Source of the DNA: Pukyongia salina
GTDB lineage: Bacteria > Bacteroidota > Bacteroidia > Flavobacteriales > Flavobacteriaceae
DNA length: 64,000 nt
Direction: 5' to 3'
NCBI RefSeq assembly: GCF_002966125.1
Contig: NZ_CP027062.1
Location: forward strand, 930,001-994,000
Both the position numbers and the translations under genes were made by a program. The notes beneath the pieces are model-generated. The model searched no databases, was not told the origin of the DNA, and was given only the letters and a program-made list of their open reading frames with translations. This document shows positions 1-8,888 of this stretch, in pieces. The stretch's first letter is position 1, and every line of letters starts with the position of its first letter.

Positions 1-165
1 GACGATGCCTTCTTCCGTCTGGCCAAATTATATGAGACCCAACTAGGAGCACCCGAAAAAGCCAAAGACCTCTACGAACAGATCATCTATGACTTTGCAG
101 ATAGTATTTATTTTGTGGAGGCCCGAAAGCGATTCAGGATGTTAAGAGGGGATGCCATCGAGTAA
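1..165 (+). CDS. C-terminal end of a tetratricopeptide-repeat protein (partial)
   Basis: The frame is open from the first base and ends with TAA at 163-165, giving the last 54 residues of a protein that begins outside the window. The visible part is helical: a motif like LAKLYETQLGAPEKAKDLYE followed by a second helix pair (YDFADSIYFVEARKRFRML), which fits terminal TPR or Outer-membrane-lipoprotein-like (Sel1/TPR) repeats. In many Flavobacteriaceae a TPR protein lies directly upstream of DUF4286 and rsmA, and the same genes follow here, which supports the reading. The function of the whole protein cannot be judged from this fragment. Confidence 0.7.
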   Translation, partial: DDAFFRLAKLYETQLGAPEKAKDLYEQIIYDFADSIYFVEARKRFRMLRGDAIE

Positions 166-239
166 TCCCAATATCTCAGCTTCTGGCAGGTGGTTTTTCT
201 TTTCTATATTTAGCAATTATAATCTATTAGCATTTTCGC

Positions 240-899
240 ATGGCAAGAGTTCGGAAAATAGACTGGCTCAATCATTCTCTGGAGTTTTTGGTAGTAGTGG
301 TGGGTATTTTGATCGCCTTTCAGTTAAATACCTGTTCAGAAGAGAAGAAAGAAGCGCAGATCGTCCAGCGACATACTACCAACATCATAGCCGAAACTAA
401 ATTCAACCGTAATAATATCGAGCGAACTTTGACACAATGTGAAAATTTGAAAGCCAAAATCGATACCCTATTAATTGAAGTTACTTCGGGCCAAAATGTT
501 GAAAAGATAAATAGCCTTAGTTTGGAAGCCCTTCAGTTAAATAATGGTTATTATAAACAGAATGCATACAATGCTGTGGTAGAAACTGGCGATATGCGAT
601 TGTATGAAGATGTAGAATTAAGAGATGATATCATTTCCCTGTACGAATATTACGCCTGGGCAAAAGGGATCGATGAAGCTACATTAGAGACGTACACAAC
701 TTACTATTACCCTTATGCGGTGGAAAATTTCGATCTGATAAATGGTGAACCTCAAGCCATCGAAAAATACAATAACCGGAAGTTTGGCAACATCCTAGCC
801 GGTTATAGTTATATGATGAAATTTAGGATAGAGAAACAAAAGGAGTTGTTAGAAAAGACAACCGAATTTTTGGATAAATATGATCACAGTAGTGATTAG
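240..899 (+). CDS. DUF6090-like single-pass membrane protein
   Basis: A 219-residue protein with a short basic N-terminus (MARVRKIDW) and one strongly hydrophobic segment at about residues 13-30 ending in the motif GILIAFQLNTC, then a long helical, charged domain. The segment VVVGILIAFQLN is the signature of the DUF6090 family that is abundant in Flavobacteriaceae; a second member lies at 15089-15835 here. The function of the family is unknown. The soluble part is probably coiled-coil-like and extracytoplasmic or cytoplasmic; topology is not certain. It stands alone between the TPR gene end and the DUF4286 gene. Confidence 0.75.
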   Translation: MARVRKIDWLNHSLEFLVVVVGILIAFQLNTCSEEKKEAQIVQRHTTNIIAETKFNRNNIERTLTQCENLKAKIDTLLIEVTSGQNVEKINSLSLEALQLNNGYYKQNAYNAVVETGDMRLYEDVELRDDIISLYEYYAWAKGIDEATLETYTTYYYPYAVENFDLINGEPQAIEKYNNRKFGNILAGYSYMMKFRIEKQKELLEKTTEFLDKYDHSSD

Positions 900-929
900 T
901 ATAAATTCCGTTCAATAAATTAATAAAGC

Positions 930-1238
930 ATGTACATATACAATGTTACCATAAATATAGACGAAGATATCCACGACAAATGGTTACAATGGATGCAAAC
1001 CGAACACATCCCGGCCATGCTGGATACTGGAAAATTTAGCAAAGCCCTGATGACCCGTGTACGGGTAGAGGAAGAAATGGGTGGGATCACCTACTCGATT
1101 CAATATCGTACAGATTCGCTTGAAACGCTTCAGAAATATTACAAGGAGAATGCTCCGTCCCTAAGGGCACAGAGTAAACCCTTTGAGGGCAAATTTGTAG
1201 CTTTTCGTACCGAACTTGAAGTGGTTAGTGAACAGTAA
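930..1238 (+). CDS. DUF4286 family protein
   Basis: A 102-residue cytoplasmic protein starting MYIYNVTINIDEDIHDKW and containing the conserved core WMQTEHIPAMLDTGKF and a beta-rich C-terminal half (YSIQYRTDSLETLQKYY). These are features of DUF4286, a small alpha/beta ferredoxin-like fold family almost restricted to Bacteroidota and commonly located next to rsmA. No catalytic residues can be named. It lies 30 bp after the DUF6090 gene on the same strand and points towards the minus-strand OmpA gene. Confidence 0.85.
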   Translation: MYIYNVTINIDEDIHDKWLQWMQTEHIPAMLDTGKFSKALMTRVRVEEEMGGITYSIQYRTDSLETLQKYYKENAPSLRAQSKPFEGKFVAFRTELEVVSEQ

Positions 1239-1262
1239 CCAGATTTAGATTAAGAGTGAGTC

Positions 1263-2843
1263 TTAATTAATTTGAGGGGATTCATCCATCACGATGAATT
1301 CAACCCTTCTATTTAATTCGTGTTCTTCTTCGGTGCATCGGGTACACTCGATCAAAGGAGAACTCTCCCCAAAGCCAGACGGGATCATCCTGTCTCCGGC
1401 TATACCTTTTGCAGCCAGATAATCTACTGTAGATTTGGCCCGTGCAAGTGATAACCTTTGATTGTAGCTATCGTTCCCACGATTGTCTGTATGAGCATTA
1501 ATAGCAACTTTCATTTCCGGGTTCTCTCTAAGCGTGCGATACACTTTATTTAGAGTAATAGTCGAATTTGGCTTTATCACGGCACTGTCAAAATCAAATT
1601 GAATGTTCTCAATTTTAATATATGTCTTTTCTTCGGTGGTCACGATCTCCGCGGCTATGATCTTTAAAATTACATCCTGTTGAAATATCTCGGTTTTATT
1701 GTCCGTATCGAACATCGTAAAACCTGTTTGGAATCCGTCTTTCTCGGCGGTTAGGGTGTAGTTTTCGAAAGGCAGCACCTGGAATTGGAAGTTACCCTCA
1801 CTATCTGAAAGCACACTTCCTACTTCATTGCCGTCTGTATCAGTTAATTGTACAGAAGTGCCTGCTAAGGGAAGTCCAGTGTCAAAATCCAGTACTTTAC
1901 CCGTCACTTGTTGTTCTAATCTGGATTCAGTATATCGATATATGTCGAAGCTACCTTCTCCCTCACTTCTATTTGAAGTAAAATATCCCAGCCTTTCTTC
2001 TGCAGGGATGAATGCAACTTCATCAGCCGTAGAATTGAGTGTATTACCTAAATTTACAATATGCTTGTATCCTTCCCTAGTTTTTCGAGTTTTAAAAATA
2101 TCGAACCCTCCCAGGCCCGGATGCCCATTAGAGGCAAAATATAAAAACTTACCATCGGGAGAAGTATGGGGAAACTTTTCGTCCTTTACGGTATTGATAT
2201 TTCCCTCTACAGCTTCAACAGGTCCAAAAGTGCCATCTTCCATTATTTTTATCTTGTAAATATCGAAACCACCCACAGATCCCGGCATATCCGATGCAAA
2301 GTAAAGCGTACGACCGTCATTGCTGAGATGCGGATTTTCAATCGAATAGGATTCACTGTTAAAGCTCATGGGGGTAATATTCTCCCATCGACCCAATTTT
2401 ACCGGATCCATTTTAGCCATGAACAATTGGAACAATTGGGTATTCCCTTTCAAATTGGTGGTGAAATACATGGTAAAACCATCTTCCGTAAAAGTAACGG
2501 TTCCCAGGTTCTCATTTTTATTCAACACATAAGAGAACAACAAAGGACGTTCCAAGTCCCAATCGGGCAGGATGTCATTACAGAATAGATTGGTAAAAGG
2601 TTCTCCGGTTATAGGGTCCTGTCTGGCAAATGCACCAATTTTTCTGGAAGAATAAGAAATGAACTTATCCCTAAACAGGCAGGAGCCATAATCTGAATAA
2701 GAGGTGTTTATTCCAGTGGTAAGAATCTCGAATCTGAATCCGTTATCATCGATATTAGAGTTGAAATTGTCGGTTTTTCCGTTTTGGGAAAAGCCAGTAA
2801 AAGCGACAAGAATCGCCACAAGCAATAGGGGATATTTAATCAT
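1263..2843 (-). CDS. OmpA family protein with PD40 propeller and carboxypeptidase-like domains
   Basis: Start chosen at 2843 (526 aa) because it gives a clean signal peptide (MIKYPLLLVAILVAFTGFSQ); a longer reading to 2888 adds 15 residues in front of it. Order of domains: signal peptide; WD40-like PD40 beta-propeller repeats of the type LYFASDMPGSVGGFDIYK at about 150-330; a carboxypeptidase regulatory-like Ig domain (GKVLDFDTGLPLAGTSVQL) near 335-410; and a C-terminal OmpA peptidoglycan-binding domain with INAHTDNRGNDSYNQRLSLA. The protein is expected in the periplasm or outer membrane, tethered to peptidoglycan. This architecture is very common in flavobacteria, where relatives associate with gliding/T9SS envelopes, but a specific role cannot be assigned. 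Confidence 0.9.
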   Translation of the reverse strand: MIKYPLLLVAILVAFTGFSQNGKTDNFNSNIDDNGFRFEILTTGINTSYSDYGSCLFRDKFISYSSRKIGAFARQDPITGEPFTNLFCNDILPDWDLERPLLFSYVLNKNENLGTVTFTEDGFTMYFTTNLKGNTQLFQLFMAKMDPVKLGRWENITPMSFNSESYSIENPHLSNDGRTLYFASDMPGSVGGFDIYKIKIMEDGTFGPVEAVEGNINTVKDEKFPHTSPDGKFLYFASNGHPGLGGFDIFKTRKTREGYKHIVNLGNTLNSTADEVAFIPAEERLGYFTSNRSEGEGSFDIYRYTESRLEQQVTGKVLDFDTGLPLAGTSVQLTDTDGNEVGSVLSDSEGNFQFQVLPFENYTLTAEKDGFQTGFTMFDTDNKTEIFQQDVILKIIAAEIVTTEEKTYIKIENIQFDFDSAVIKPNSTITLNKVYRTLRENPEMKVAINAHTDNRGNDSYNQRLSLARAKSTVDYLAAKGIAGDRMIPSGFGESSPLIECTRCTEEEHELNRRVEFIVMDESPQIN

Positions 2844-3029
2844 CTTTTGTGAGGTTTGATATACTTGTACAGCCTTAGGCGAATACAAATTGAGAGTAAA
2901 CCTACAAAATATGGAGAAAATTCCTACATACTTTTGGTGAACAGGGAAAACTATCGATAAATGGTAAATACCCGAAGACTTGGGTGCTGTTTTTATAATT
3001 CTGAAGGGTTTTCATCTTAATACAATACG

Positions 3030-3037
3030 TACCTTTG
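3030..3037 (+). promoter_or_regulatory. Candidate -7 promoter element of rsmA
   Basis: TACCTTTG matches the Bacteroidota -7 consensus TAnnTTTG and ends 5 bases before the rsmA ATG at 3043, so the transcript would be leaderless or nearly so. No good TTTG lies 17-21 bases upstream, so the site is only a candidate. Confidence 0.4.
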
Positions 3038-3042
3038 AAACT

Positions 3043-3837
3043 ATGCATAAACCTGTTCGGGCGAAAAAACATCTGGGGCAGCATTTTCTTCATGATGAGG
3101 GAATAGCCGAAAAAATTGCGGATACGCTTACCCTTACCTCCTGTAATAATGTTCTGGAAATTGGACCAGGTATGGGTGTACTTACCAAATACCTGCTTGA
3201 AAAACCCATCAAACTCGTCGCTCTGGATCTGGATAAGGAGTCTATAGAATATTTAAAGGAACATTTTAAAGGCAAACCGCTGGAGATCGTGGAGGCAGAT
3301 TTTCTTAAATACGATCTATCAAGAGTTTTCCCCGATCAATCTTTTGCTATTACCGGGAATTTCCCTTACAATATCTCGACACAGATCGTATTTAAACTAT
3401 TGGAGCACCGGGACAGGATCCCTCTATTTACCGGAATGTTTCAGAAGGAAGTTGCCCAACGTATTTGTGCTGGCGACGGAAGTAAGACATACGGCATCCT
3501 ATCGGTTTTAACACAGGCTTTTTACAACGCAGAATACCTTTTTACTGTAAAACCAGGGGTTTTTAACCCCCCTCCCAAGGTAGATAGCGGCGTACTTCGC
3601 CTTAGCCGTAAAAAGGATTACTCCCTTCCCTGCGATGAAAAACTATTTTTCAAAGTTGTAAAAACGGCATTTCAGCAAAGGCGGAAAACCCTGCGTAACT
3701 CCTTAAAAATCTTTAATCTTTCTCAAAAACTAAAAGAAGATACTATCTTTGGCCTTAGGCCGGAGCAACTTTCGGTCGAGGCGTTTATTTCACTCACACA
3801 AAAGATAGAAGAAGATGCAGTTTCAGCTAACAACTGA
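3043..3837 (+). CDS. rsmA: 16S rRNA dimethyladenosine transferase RsmA (KsgA)
   Basis: Dimethylates two adjacent adenines in the 3'-terminal helix of 16S rRNA (A1518/A1519 in E. coli numbering) with S-adenosylmethionine during small-subunit maturation. The start at 3043 gives the standard N-terminus [20 protein letters not shown]; an upstream in-frame ATG at 2980 would add 21 unconserved residues. Seen motifs: [15 protein letters not shown] (SAM motif I), VEADFLKYD, and the catalytic NFPYNIST (motif IV, the NLPYNIS equivalent). The 264-residue length is normal. The 3' end overlaps mgtE by 23 bases in another frame, so the two are likely translated from one message. Confidence 0.97.
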   Translation: MHKPVRAKKHLGQHFLHDEGIAEKIADTLTLTSCNNVLEIGPGMGVLTKYLLEKPIKLVALDLDKESIEYLKEHFKGKPLEIVEADFLKYDLSRVFPDQSFAITGNFPYNISTQIVFKLLEHRDRIPLFTGMFQKEVAQRICAGDGSKTYGILSVLTQAFYNAEYLFTVKPGVFNPPPKVDSGVLRLSRKKDYSLPCDEKLFFKVVKTAFQQRRKTLRNSLKIFNLSQKLKEDTIFGLRPEQLSVEAFISLTQKIEEDAVSANN

Positions 3838-5164
3838 TTTCATTTCTCAGATCGAGCAGCTCATTTCCGTAAAAGACGGGAAAGGGCTACAGGAATTGCT
3901 GCACGAACTTCACTTTGCCGATGTGGCCGAGATCCTGGAGGAGCTGAACAGCGACGACGCAACTTACCTCATCAAACTTCTTGAAAGTGAGATCACTTCA
4001 GAAGCACTGATGGAACTTGACGACGATGTTAGGGAAAAGATCCTCAGTAGGTTATCCCCTAAGGAAATCGCCGAAGAACTCCAGGAAATGGATACCGATG
4101 ACGCTGCCGATATCGTAGCCGAACTGGACGATGAGATTCAGCAGGAGGTGATTGAAAAGATCGAGGACGACCTGTTAGCCGCCGACATTGTCGAACTCCT
4201 TAATTACGACGAGGATACGGCCGGAGCCTTAATGGCAAAGGAACTTGTGAAAGTAAAGGAAACCTGGACCGTGGCGGGCTGCGTGCGAGAAATGAGACGC
4301 CAGGCCAAAAATGTTACACGCGTTCATTCCATTTATGTGACCGATAAGGATGGGAAACTAAAAGGAAGATTGTCTCTTAAAGACCTGCTCACAGCACCCG
4401 AAAAAGCACATATAAGTGAGGTGTATATACCAAAAGTAGATTATGTAACGGTAAATACAGAAAACGAAGAAGTTGCCCGGATCATGCATAAGTACGACCT
4501 CGAAGCCATCCCGGTGATCGATGAAGAAGGCGTTTTGTTAGGACGCATCACCATTGATGATATCATGGATTTTATAAAAGACGAGGCCGAGAAGGATTAT
4601 CAGATGGCCGCGGGTATTTCTGGTGATGTTGAAGCAGATGATAGTATCTGGCAGCTCACGCGGGCACGATTACCCTGGCTTGTTCTGGGGCTCTTTGGTG
4701 GTTTAGGAAGTGTGTACATCATGCAGGGATTTGAAGAAGCACTCACCCAATACCCCATTCTCTTTTTCTTCACACCGTTAATTGCGGCGATGGCGGGTAA
4801 TGTTGGTGTACAATCCAGTGCGATCATCGTGCAGGGACTGGCAAACGACAATGTAAAAGGCAGCCTCTTCAACCGTTTGATAAAAGAAGTTGGCCTGGCA
4901 TTAATAAACGGACTCGCCCTTGGCTTACTGGTTATTCTATTTGGTACCATCGTAGGACAAGATCAACTGGTTAGTATTACCATTGCGGTTTCTATGTTAT
5001 CTGTGATCATTGTAGCTGCTTTGGTGGGCACCTTCGTTCCAATCGTCCTCGATAAGCGCGGTATCGATCCGGCCATAGCAACCGGGCCTTTTATTACCAC
5101 CAGTAATGATATCTTCGGAATTTTCCTGTTCTTCTGGATATCCAAAATCATTCTTCATTTTTGA
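3815..5164 (+). CDS. mgtE: Magnesium transporter MgtE
   Basis: A 449-residue homodimeric Mg2+ channel/transporter of the inner membrane. The N-terminal two thirds is cytoplasmic: an acidic superhelical MgtE-N domain (about 1-130, with [13 protein letters not shown] and [15 protein letters not shown]) and a CBS pair (about 135-260, with [20 protein letters not shown]). The C-terminal part has five predicted membrane helices with [20 protein letters not shown], the conserved pore-lining region, and a final [14 protein letters not shown]. The acidic cytoplasmic residues form the Mg2+ sensor in characterised homologues. Starts inside the rsmA end and overlaps the following thioesterase by 4 bases, so it is in the middle of a tightly packed operon. 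Confidence 0.96.
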   Translation: MQFQLTTDFISQIEQLISVKDGKGLQELLHELHFADVAEILEELNSDDATYLIKLLESEITSEALMELDDDVREKILSRLSPKEIAEELQEMDTDDAADIVAELDDEIQQEVIEKIEDDLLAADIVELLNYDEDTAGALMAKELVKVKETWTVAGCVREMRRQAKNVTRVHSIYVTDKDGKLKGRLSLKDLLTAPEKAHISEVYIPKVDYVTVNTENEEVARIMHKYDLEAIPVIDEEGVLLGRITIDDIMDFIKDEAEKDYQMAAGISGDVEADDSIWQLTRARLPWLVLGLFGGLGSVYIMQGFEEALTQYPILFFFTPLIAAMAGNVGVQSSAIIVQGLANDNVKGSLFNRLIKEVGLALINGLALGLLVILFGTIVGQDQLVSITIAVSMLSVIIVAALVGTFVPIVLDKRGIDPAIATGPFITTSNDIFGIFLFFWISKIILHF

Positions 5165-5556
5165 ATCCAGAGATTTACAGCCTGCATATCACCGTTCCGG
5201 CATCGGCTATTGATGACAGAGGGCACGTAAACAACCTAGCATACCTGCAATGGTGCCTGGAAGCGGCCGAAAAACACTGGGAACGGAATGCTTCTGAAGA
5301 TCTTCGGAAGAAATATGTGTGGTATGTACTACGCCATGAAATAGACTATAAGGCAGCCGCTTTTGAAGGCGAAGAATTGCAAATCGATACCTGGGTGGCC
5401 ACCGCTGAAGGAGTGCGAAGTAAAAGGTGTTATAATATATTTAGAAGTAGTGATAAGAAGCTATTGGTAGAAGCAAGCACCAATTGGTGTCTTCTGTCTA
5501 CTGAAAATCTAAAACCCACTAAAATTCCTGAAGAAATTCGTACTTTGTTTGAATAA
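5161..5556 (+). CDS. Acyl-CoA thioesterase, hotdog fold
   Basis: A 131-residue single-hotdog protein of the 4-hydroxybenzoyl-CoA thioesterase/YbgC type. The start is TTG at 5161, overlapping the mgtE stop (TTGA); no ATG is available before the conserved region. The motif DDRGHVNNLAYLQWCLEAAE corresponds to the family's D-x-x-G-H-V-N-N active-site helix, in which the Asp is catalytic. It should hydrolyse a short or medium acyl-CoA in the cytoplasm; the substrate is unknown. It sits between mgtE and a cupin gene in the same operon, a common flavobacterial arrangement. Confidence 0.88.
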   Translation: MNPEIYSLHITVPASAIDDRGHVNNLAYLQWCLEAAEKHWERNASEDLRKKYVWYVLRHEIDYKAAAFEGEELQIDTWVATAEGVRSKRCYNIFRSSDKKLLVEASTNWCLLSTENLKPTKIPEEIRTLFE

Positions 5557-5568
5557 AAATGAGGTGCT

Positions 5569-5934
5569 ATGAAGCCTATTAATATTCAGAAAAAATTCGA
5601 GAAATTTACAGATCACTGGCATCCTCACCGTATAGCGGTAGTGGACGATATGCAGGTGCTGTTGGCCAAAATAAAAGGTGAGTTTGTATGGCATGCTCAT
5701 GAAGATGAAGACGAGCTGTTCTTTGTACAGAAAGGAGTGCTCGAAATGCATTTCCGCGATAGAGTAGAGATCGTACATCCCGGGGAGATCATTGTGGTTC
5801 CGAAAGGAGTAGAACATTGTCCCAAAAGCCGTGATGAGGAGGAAGTCCATCTCTTGCTTTTTGAGAAACTAAGTACCAAACATACTGGGGAGGTATTAGA
5901 TAAAAAAACACGAACTAAATACCCAATGATCTAG
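5569..5934 (+). CDS. Cupin domain protein
   Basis: A 121-residue single-domain cupin. The first cupin motif is visible as FVWHAHEDEDELFFVQKGVL (H-x-H-x4-E-x6-G type, with His, His and Glu as metal ligands) and the second as VHPGEIIVVPKGVEHCPK (PxGxxH). These residues would bind a divalent metal. Small cupins of this type may be sugar isomerases, dioxygenases or binding proteins, and nothing in the sequence decides between them. It begins 12 bases after the thioesterase stop and ends 2 bases before the dehydrogenase start, so it is co-transcribed with both. Confidence 0.9.
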   Translation: MKPINIQKKFEKFTDHWHPHRIAVVDDMQVLLAKIKGEFVWHAHEDEDELFFVQKGVLEMHFRDRVEIVHPGEIIVVPKGVEHCPKSRDEEEVHLLLFEKLSTKHTGEVLDKKTRTKYPMI

Positions 5935-5936
5935 CG

Positions 5937-6887
5937 ATGCATATACTTCACCTGGATACAAACCATCCCATATTGATAGAACAACTTGCCCAGGCTGGTT
6001 TTACCAATACCGAGAATTATACGGGATCCAGGGAGGAAATTAAAGGGATGATCCACAAGTACGACGGAATTGTGATTCGTAGTCGATTCGATATCGATCG
6101 CGATTTTATCAATGCGGCTACGAAGCTAAAATTCATTGCCCGGGTAGGCGCCGGCCTGGAAAGTATCGATACAGAATATGCCGAGTCCAGAGGCATTGAA
6201 CTCATTGCAGCGCCCGAGGGTAACCGCAATGCCGTTGGCGAACATGCGCTGGGGATGCTACTTTCTTTATTCAATAATCTAAACAAAGCCGACCGCGAAG
6301 TTCGTAGCGGCCATTGGAACAGGGAAGCTAATCGCGGAACAGAACTCGACGGGAAGATCGTAGGCCTGATAGGTTACGGAAATATGGGAAAAGCCTTCGC
6401 CGAAAAAATGAACGGATTTAATTGTACTGTACTTTGTTGCGATATAAAGGAGGGAGTGGGAAACAAAAATGCGACCCAGGTTTCGTTAAAGACTCTTCAA
6501 CAGATGAGCGATGTGGTTAGCCTGCATACCCCCTGGACTCCGGAGACCGACAAAATGGTGGATGCTAATTTCATTTCAAATTTCAGCAAACCCTTTTGGT
6601 TCCTTAACACGGCCCGCGGTAAAAGTGTGGTTACGGCAGACCTGGTCGCTGCCCTAAGATCGGGGCAGATACTTGGTGCAGGGCTGGACGTACTCGAATA
6701 TGAGAAAAATTCGTTTGAGTCGCTATTTACTTCCGAAGAGATCCCTCATGCGTTAAAGGAGCTAATACAGATGGATAATGTGATTTTAAGTCCGCATATC
6801 GCAGGGTGGACTGTGGAAAGCAAGCGAAAACTGGCAGAAACAATTTTCGAAAAGATCGTAAAGAGTTTTCCTACTGGTAAGAGATAA
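5937..6887 (+). CDS. D-2-hydroxyacid dehydrogenase (phosphoglycerate dehydrogenase-like)
   Basis: A 316-residue NAD-dependent oxidoreductase of the D-isomer 2-hydroxyacid dehydrogenase family. The Rossmann fingerprint is IVGLIGYGNMGKAFAEKM; the substrate-binding Arg follows in FLNTARGKSVVTADLV (NTARG) and the catalytic Glu/His are in the expected places (LDVLEYEK, ILSPHIAGWT). It lacks the C-terminal ACT domain of long phosphoglycerate dehydrogenases, so it matches the short form. Its substrate (3-phosphoglycerate, glyoxylate or another 2-oxoacid) cannot be chosen from sequence. Two bases separate it from the cupin gene. Confidence 0.93.
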   Translation: MHILHLDTNHPILIEQLAQAGFTNTENYTGSREEIKGMIHKYDGIVIRSRFDIDRDFINAATKLKFIARVGAGLESIDTEYAESRGIELIAAPEGNRNAVGEHALGMLLSLFNNLNKADREVRSGHWNREANRGTELDGKIVGLIGYGNMGKAFAEKMNGFNCTVLCCDIKEGVGNKNATQVSLKTLQQMSDVVSLHTPWTPETDKMVDANFISNFSKPFWFLNTARGKSVVTADLVAALRSGQILGAGLDVLEYEKNSFESLFTSEEIPHALKELIQMDNVILSPHIAGWTVESKRKLAETIFEKIVKSFPTGKR

Positions 6888-6930
6888 GAACGATGATCGT
6901 TAATAACCAAAGAATTTTCTACTTTTAAGT

Positions 6931-7350
6931 GTGAAGAAAACGATCGTAGTTTTTACGCTTCTAATCATTGCCTTGCTCACGCTTTTTCAGCTGAGTAAAT
7001 ATACCGTCACTTCGGGAAGTATTCAGATGGAAGTGGTGGTTGCAGGTATCGCCTTGTTGTTCCTGCTAATAGGTTTTCTTTTAAGCCGAAGATCCTCCAC
7101 TCCAGATACTAACGCTTCCGAAGAAACAAAAATTGACCAGCGTAAAATAGAGGAATTGGGAATTAGCAGCCGCGAATATGAAATATTACAGGAAATCGCA
7201 AAAGGGCTTTCTAATAAAGAGATCGCGGAGAAATTATTTGTTTCGGAAAGCACGGTGAAGACACATGTGAGTAATCTATTTACAAAGCTTGATGTAAAAC
7301 GAAGAACTCAGGCCATACAGCAGGCAAAATCGTTTAAAATCCTTACCTAA
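6931..7350 (+). CDS. Membrane-bound LuxR-type HTH regulator
   Basis: A 139-residue protein with GTG start (6931). Two hydrophobic segments (about residues 3-22 and 33-52) form a hairpin in the inner membrane, followed by a short linker and a LuxR/GerE helix-turn-helix at about 78-135 with the signature LQEIAKGLSNKEIAEKLFVS and STVKTHVSNLFTKLDV. There is no receiver or ligand domain, so it would be a membrane-tethered one-component regulator; how it is controlled and which DNA it binds are unknown. It stands 43 bases downstream of the dehydrogenase gene and may be on the same transcript. Confidence 0.88.
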   Translation: MKKTIVVFTLLIIALLTLFQLSKYTVTSGSIQMEVVVAGIALLFLLIGFLLSRRSSTPDTNASEETKIDQRKIEELGISSREYEILQEIAKGLSNKEIAEKLFVSESTVKTHVSNLFTKLDVKRRTQAIQQAKSFKILT

Positions 7351-7450
7351 ACCGCAAATAGTACTAAAGTTTGATACGAATTGGTACTTTAGTATGAGTG
7401 TTTCGGCTGCAATCGAGTATACATTTGCTGAAACATTTAAAAAACGATCC

Positions 7451-7957
7451 ATGAAAAAAACAGTATTGAAATACGGTTTGTACAGTTTGCTAACGGCATC
7501 TGTACTTTTTCTGCTAGCCTTTCTTATCGGGAAAGGCATGAGTTATTCTGTACAGGAGGCCATTGGGTATTTTACCATGGTGGCGTCTCTTGTCTTTGTT
7601 TTCTTTGGAATTCGCCATTACAGAGATCACATAAATGATGGGAAAGTTAGCTTCGGAAGAGCATTGTGGTTAGGTTTTCTAATCTCCTTATTCGCCGGAC
7701 TGGGATTTGGGGTAGTAGATTATATATATACCACAGTGATAAATCCCGATTTCGCGCAAGAGTATCTTGCGGCGATGACCTCCAAAATGAAGGCCACCCT
7801 GCCAGCCGAAGAATTTGAAACCCAGAAAGCGGTTCTGGAGCAACAAATGGAGGATTACGGAGGCTCCGGATTTATGGCCTTTATCATGTTTATAACCGTG
7901 GCCATGATAGGATTGGTAATTTCTATAATCTCGGCATTAATCTTACAACGAAAATAA
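7451..7957 (+). CDS. DUF4199 family integral membrane protein
   Basis: Start placed at 7451 (168 aa, MKKTVLKYGLYSLL) rather than at 7394, because the upstream extension is polar and unlike the family. Four membrane helices are visible: about 8-26, 33-50, 68-90 and 143-165; between the third and fourth is a polar stretch of about 50 residues (AAMTSKMKATLPAEEFETQK). This four-helix pattern with an FFGIRHYRD motif after helix two is characteristic of DUF4199, a Bacteroidota family without a known function. Confidence 0.85.
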   Translation: MKKTVLKYGLYSLLTASVLFLLAFLIGKGMSYSVQEAIGYFTMVASLVFVFFGIRHYRDHINDGKVSFGRALWLGFLISLFAGLGFGVVDYIYTTVINPDFAQEYLAAMTSKMKATLPAEEFETQKAVLEQQMEDYGGSGFMAFIMFITVAMIGLVISIISALILQRK

Positions 7958-7964
7958 ATTTAGT

Positions 7965-8420
7965 ATGCAATACGAAGCAGCAACACCCGATGAATACATG
8001 AATATGATCCCGGAAGAACGCAAAGCACCAATGGCCAAACTGCGATCTGTCATCCTGAAGAACCTTCCTAAAGGTTTTGAAGAGGGAATGAATTATAAGA
8101 TGATAGGGTATTATGTACCCCATAGCAAGTATCCCGACGGATATCATTGCGACCCAAAACTTCCTTTACCCTTTATGAATATAGCCTCACAGAAAAACTT
8201 TGTTGCGGTATATCATATGGGCATGTACGCGAAAAAAGAACTATACGACTGGTTTGTTAGTGAATATCCCAAACATTGTAAATACAAACTGGACATGGGA
8301 AAAAGCTGTATCCGATTTAAGCGCATTGATGATATTCCTTATGAGCTTATAGGAGAACTTACGGGGAAAATGTCTGTGAAGGAATGGATAGATATTTACG
8401 AATTGAATGTAAAAAGATAA
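7965..8420 (+). CDS. DUF1801 domain protein
   Basis: A 151-residue soluble protein with the DUF1801/YdhG-like fold: EYMNMIPEERKAPMAKLRSV at the N-terminus, then GFEEGMNYKMIGYYVPHSKY, and later SCIRFKRIDDIPYELI near the C-terminus. The family is related to iron-chaperone-like YdhG/frataxin-fold proteins and its biochemical role is unproven. It lies 7 bases after the DUF4199 gene and its stop is 5 bases before the VOC gene start. Confidence 0.85.
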   Translation: MQYEAATPDEYMNMIPEERKAPMAKLRSVILKNLPKGFEEGMNYKMIGYYVPHSKYPDGYHCDPKLPLPFMNIASQKNFVAVYHMGMYAKKELYDWFVSEYPKHCKYKLDMGKSCIRFKRIDDIPYELIGELTGKMSVKEWIDIYELNVKR

Positions 8421-8425
8421 CGATC

Positions 8426-8812
8426 ATGAAAAAAAGAGTAACAGGACTAGGAGGATTCTTTTTTAAAACAAAAGATCCCGATATGGTAAAAACATGGTAC
8501 AAGGAACACCTGGGGATACCAACAGATCAATATGGATGGACATTTTGGTGGAAGGACGAAGAAGGCAACAAATGTTCTACCCAATGGAGCCCATTTAAAG
8601 AAGATACCCAATACTTTAAACCCAGTGAAAAACAATTTATGATGAATTTCAGGGTAGAAAATCTAAAAGAACTCCTCGCTGCGTTAAAAAATGAAGGAGT
8701 GACGGTTGTTGGTGAAATGGAGGAATACGACTACGGAAAATTTGGCTGGATCCTGGACCCGGAAGGAAATAAGATCGAGTTGTGGGAACCAGTGGATGCT
8801 GCCTTCGAATAA
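8426..8812 (+). CDS. VOC family (glyoxalase-like) protein
   Basis: Start placed at 8426 (128 aa, MKKRVTGLGGFFFKTKDPD); an in-frame ATG at 8384 lies inside the previous gene. The two beta-alpha-beta-beta-beta modules of the vicinal-oxygen-chelate fold are seen: FFKTKDPDMVKTWYKEHLGI in the first and MMNFRVENLKELLAALK with the terminal DPEGNKIELWEP in the second. The final Glu in KIELWEP is a typical metal ligand. It may be a glyoxalase/bleomycin-resistance-type enzyme or a binding protein, and the substrate is unknown. Confidence 0.88.
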   Translation: MKKRVTGLGGFFFKTKDPDMVKTWYKEHLGIPTDQYGWTFWWKDEEGNKCSTQWSPFKEDTQYFKPSEKQFMMNFRVENLKELLAALKNEGVTVVGEMEEYDYGKFGWILDPEGNKIELWEPVDAAFE

Positions 8813-8888
8813 TTCCCTTGATAAAAACATAGTGCTGCTATCATTATTTTTTATAATTTTAAAACTTACTTATTTAAAATAACCAACT

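Noticed and set aside
152-400. 82-codon plus-strand frame overlapping the DUF6090 gene start
   Set aside because: It is out of frame with a clear family member and has low-complexity Ser/Phe/Arg content.
5509-5879. Minus-strand frames opposite the cupin gene
   Set aside because: Antisense shadows of a well-defined cupin with intact motifs.
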